A stretch of 64,000 nt of DNA from Daucus carota subsp. sativus (Eukaryota; Streptophyta; Magnoliopsida; Apiales; Apiaceae), in assembly GCF_001625215.2 (NCBI RefSeq), contig NC_030388.2:22122558-22186557 (forward strand), in the 5' to 3' direction. Below are positions 60,501 through 64,000 of this stretch, in pieces. The first letter of the stretch is position 1. Each line of letters starts with the position of its first letter. Under the pieces are notes generated by a model, which was not told the origin of the DNA, ran no database searches, and saw only the letters and a program-made list of their open reading frames with translations. Made by a program: the position numbers and the translations under genes.

Positions 60501-63500
60501 GATGAATTGCGAAGTGTCAACTTAAGCAAATTTGTTAGTGAAGCAGTGACCGCTATCTGTGAAGCGAAGCTTAGAACATCAGACATCCAAGCAGCAGTCC
60601 AGGTATTTATTTTATTTGAGCAATATTTAGCAGACACAACATCTAGTTTCATGTTACATCTTTCGAGTCTTCAGTTGTTATTACATGGGAATGGAAAGAT
60701 CTGTACCTCTATTCTGGATGTTGTGACAAGGGACCACTATGTTGCACACTAATTGACCTTCAATAGTGCAATTTATGACAAACCAATGGAGTTATAGAAA
60801 TAAGATCTGGCATTAAGCTTAGGTACTTTAGCTTGACAGCCAGCCTGGATAGATCTTATATGTTTCATTCATTCTGCACTTGCACAAAGATATGCTGTTT
60901 GAGAATGTTGTTGATTTTTGGCTCTCTGTTAAGAAGGTTTTTATTTTTTGGTAGAAAGTGTAACATTAAGTTTTTCCTTACAGCACCCCTTAATATTATC
61001 AGAAATTCTAAATTACTTAAAGATAAAAAAGTATGGTAATCATGGTAAAGTCAATTGTTCAAACCAAGGATTCACAGAACATAAAGTGGCAAGTTTGAGA
61101 TGTTAGGGATAAGTTTGATTTAGGCATTAGGATTGTAGAGTGTTTGATAGTGGGTTTAAATGTATATTCGGGAATCTAGTTCAGTTAAGGCAGTATTTAA
61201 TAAAATCTACCAAGGACCATTTATATGATGTGTGCTACAATTAGGGAGAGAGGTGGAAAAGACGAGTTTCTAGCCATTAAATATGACGATAGGAGGAATA
61301 TCTTTCATGAATAATCTTCTATGCAATATATTTGGATATTTGCTTGGTTGTGCTCCTTTTTTCTGTTTTTCTTATATTTCCCCCAATCCAGATCTGTTCT
61401 CTGCTCCATCAGAGGTATAAAGATTTCTCCCCAAGTTTGGTTCAAGGGCTCCTAAAAATCTTTTTTCCTGGAAAAACCCTGGAGGACCCAGATGCTGATA
61501 AGAATTCAAGGGCCATGAAGAAGCGCAGCTCGCTCAAACTCCTTTTGGAACTATATTTCGTTGGTGTGGTTGATGATTGTAGTGTTTTCGTCAATATTAT
61601 TAAGGATCTTACGAGCATGGAGCACCTAAAGGATCGTGATGCAGCTCAGACCAATTTGTCCCTTCTTTCTAGTTTTGCTCGGCAAGCTAGATTCTTTCTT
61701 GGACTTCCGCTGTCTGGACAAGAAATTCTTGAAGAGGTATATATGATGCTACTTTATTTTTATTGTTCTTTTTTCACGAGTTAGACAGTCAGCAGATACC
61801 CTTACTATAGCAATTTTTTTTTTTAAACTTAAATGTTGTATACGGATATTATGTGGTCTCCAAGTTTCGTCTGCATAGCTTTATACTTGACCCTTGTTTG
61901 CAGACAGTACACAACATTAGTTTTAATGGTCCAAGCTACCAATTATCTTTACAGAATGCTGACAACCTCATTTCATATTGTTTTTCTATCTCAGTTTTAC
62001 AAAGGACTTAACATTACACCAGAGCAGAAGAAATTTTTCAAAAAGGCTTTTCATGTATACTATGATGCAGCGGCAGAGCTTCTTCAGTCAGAGCATACGG
62101 TAGGTTTTTTGATTCTATTCACCTTACATCTTCACTTTTGATGGTTTTGTTACCTTTAATGGTATTATGAAGCCAAGGTTCTAAAGATCCTATAGTATTA
62201 TGAACAGTGGTGTGTAATATTAAGTTTGAACATTGGAAAGGTACAGTCTGACATGTGGGAGTTAAGAAATTCTGTAGCAAGTTAGTTTTTAGTGTCTACA
62301 AGGTCAGTTCTTGTCAGTCTGTTATATGGTCATAGTAGGCACGCTGATCCTCTCGCCTTGTGTATTTCTTAACTAATCTCTTTCTTGGCTTTTATTGAAG
62401 TCACTGCGCCAAATGGAGCACGAAAATTCAAAAATATTAAATGCAAAAGGCGAGCTAAGTGAGGAGACTGCAACTGCATATGAAAAGCTCCGGAAGTCGT
62501 ATGACCATCTATATCGTGGTGTTTCTGCGTAAGTTGATTTGTAATTTGTAATTTTATTTTGGCATGGTTGTTCAGATGTGGATAAGTTGAGTTTTATATA
62601 GGTGCCTAGGTGGGTGTTGGCTTGTTTTGGAATTTTGTTCTAGTGTCTTGGTTCATGTTGTTCGACTTGTGCTTTGTTAGAATACAATATAATCCTGCAA
62701 AGCCCTCCTCCCAAACACCTTGAGGTTTTAGGAGAATTGGTCACTTAACATGCTTGATATCGGATTTCGTGGGGAGGTCTTCTGCATTGTTGGTTCTTTC
62801 AATAGGGTATATTCTTGATAGGCGGACTTCATTATAATTTCAAAACATTTTCCTGCTACTCCATTCCTTGCTTACAGTATAAGCATGTTCATCAACATTT
62901 TCTTGGTGCCCGTGAACCATAAAAAGCCGGGAACTTGCTTACAGCACATTGATACCTTGCTATAGTTTATATGTAAATTTACAATAACATGACAGAAGTT
63001 AGAAGATTTTATTTTTAAACTAAAAAATGGTGAAGTTTTGTTACAAGTCACTTGGAAGTTGGAACAAAAAAGGGTACAAGGAATTTATGTAATGTTGTTA
63101 CATGTTTATAAATGAGATGTGCATGGTGGCATGTTGTTCCCATATAGACCTCTATCTGAATACCTTGTGATCGTTTCTCATAGCTATCCTTTTTAAAGTT
63201 CAAATTTTATCGATAGGTTTGCTTTATATGTTGTAGTTTAGCTGAAGCCCTTGACATGCAACCTCCCGTGATGCCAGAGGATGCCCACACAACTAGGGTC
63301 ACTACAGGGGAGGATGCATCATCTCCTGGTCCTGGGAAAGATTCTTCTACCCTTGAAGCAATATGGGATGATGAAGATACAAGAGCTTTCTATGAATGCT
63401 TACCAGACCTCAGGTTTGTTTTACGTAAAGCAATTTTTTCTACAAAAAAGTAGATAAATTTAAGTTTCAAAAGAAGGCCAAGGAGGTGCTCTCCAAGTTC

Positions 63501-64000
63501 TCAGTCTATACAAGTAGACCAATTGAGCATAAAAATTGTAACTTCCACTAGATAATTAAGACCTCGAGAAAATTTAGGTAGATCAACATTGTCACTAGTA
63601 TGAATATTTCGCTCAATAATTTAAAAAGAAGCCTTGGAAATAATATGTAAATGGGGGAATTTATGTAAATTAGCAACCTAGTATAGAAATATTAAAACCA
63701 GTCAACTTTTTCTCAAAGAATTATTTTTCCCATCATGTATGGGATGTGTCACCTTTTGCATCTTTTGTGTTGATCACTTCTCCTTTAAATTTATCTGAAG
63801 CGCATCTAGTGTCATATATATCTGTATTAAAACTTTTGAGATTGAAGTTTATTATAGCTTAGAACATTTAGTACAATTTTATCTTTATTGGTGAATGATA
63901 CATTATATACTTGTTCCAGAGCATTTGTTCCTGCAGTATTATTGGGAGAATCAGAGTCCAAGGTGAATGATCAATCTGCAAAGACACATGAGCAATCAAG
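57572..64000 (+). CDS. UPF2: Nonsense-mediated decay factor UPF2, 5' part (runs off the window)
   Basis: Coding exons: 57572-57637, 58090-58177, 60400-60602, 61392-61736, 61995-62099, 62401-62528, 63237-63413 and 63920 to beyond 64000. That gives about 397 aa in one open frame, with GT-AG introns; plant UPF2 is roughly 1,180 aa, so about a third is present. The start MEHPENESRSGG follows a leader intron acceptor at 57567. EAGARLEEFKKSVEFKMTLR and DSSIKRNTAVIKKLKQINEE lead into the first MIF4G domain (RTSDIQAAVQICSLLHQRYK, SLKLLLELYFVGVVDD, about residues 60-300). An IWDDEDTRAFYECLPDLR segment follows. UPF2 bridges UPF3 at the exon junction complex and UPF1 at the terminating ribosome to trigger decay of mRNAs with premature stops. 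Intron 3 of the coding region is over 2.2 kb and holds a MITE. Confidence 0.96.
59001..59452. mobile_element. hAT-like MITE in a UPF2 intron
   Basis: Ends CTATGTTAC and GTAACATAG are perfect 9-bp inverted repeats. Flanks GAGAATAG (58993-59000) and GAAAATAG (59453-59460) form an 8-bp duplication with one mismatch. The interior has CGGGTACGGGTG- and CCGCACCCGCACCC-like stretches in opposite orientation. Related text (GTCGTGTCGGATCC, near 59775) suggests a second, broken copy at about 59670-59820. Confidence 0.72.

Overview
This is nuclear DNA from a flowering plant, most likely a core eudicot. It is AT-rich, its genes are split by GT-AG introns, and it is dense in plant-type transposons. All recognisable genes are plant housekeeping or specialised-metabolism families. 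I cannot name the species from the sequence. No bacterial, organellar or viral genes and no CRISPR array are seen.

Layout. 0-4 kb: a minus-strand ankyrin-repeat membrane protein (ITN1-like, PGG domain), rebuilt as four coding exons. 4.2-7.2 kb: three small inverted-repeat elements. 7.5-9.6 kb: minus-strand ribosomal protein uL29 (RPL35), complete at 123 aa, with a telo-box/site II promoter. 9.9-12.9 kb: a retroelement fragment and weak coding traces. 13-34.8 kb: one large repeat complex. It holds a ~240-bp tandem array, a Helitron-like region whose hairpin end recurs about every 0.75-0.93 kb, and a minus-strand Sirevirus-like Ty1/copia element inserted in it. Two near-identical long terminal repeats (LTRs) are present, each preceded by the same host flank. 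The second is flanked by the same 5-bp target duplication on both sides, so it looks like a solo LTR rather than the partner of the first. 35.1-35.6 kb: a 5'-truncated RTE-type LINE with 16-bp target duplication. 37.5-43.1 kb: two related minus-strand Helitrons around a gene fragment and three copies of one PIF/Harbinger-like MITE nested inside each other.

43.4-64 kb is gene-rich. It holds a monoacylglycerol-lipase-like alpha/beta hydrolase (eight exons, 324 aa), a PPR pseudogene, a tandem duplication of a [dirigent protein + PP1 inhibitor-3] block in which the first inhibitor copy is truncated, and the 5' third of UPF2, which runs off the right edge. Two short tRNA-derived SINE copies with clear target duplications lie in and beside the lipase gene.

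The genes do not form an operon or pathway. From memory, the set RPL35 - MAGL-like - dirigent - UPF2 resembles the Arabidopsis At2g39 region and its chromosome 3 paralogue, so this looks like a conserved gene block inflated by transposons. The most unusual parts are the duplicated flank/solo-LTR structure, the Helitron end-repeat arrays, and the identical dirigent domains of the tandem pair.
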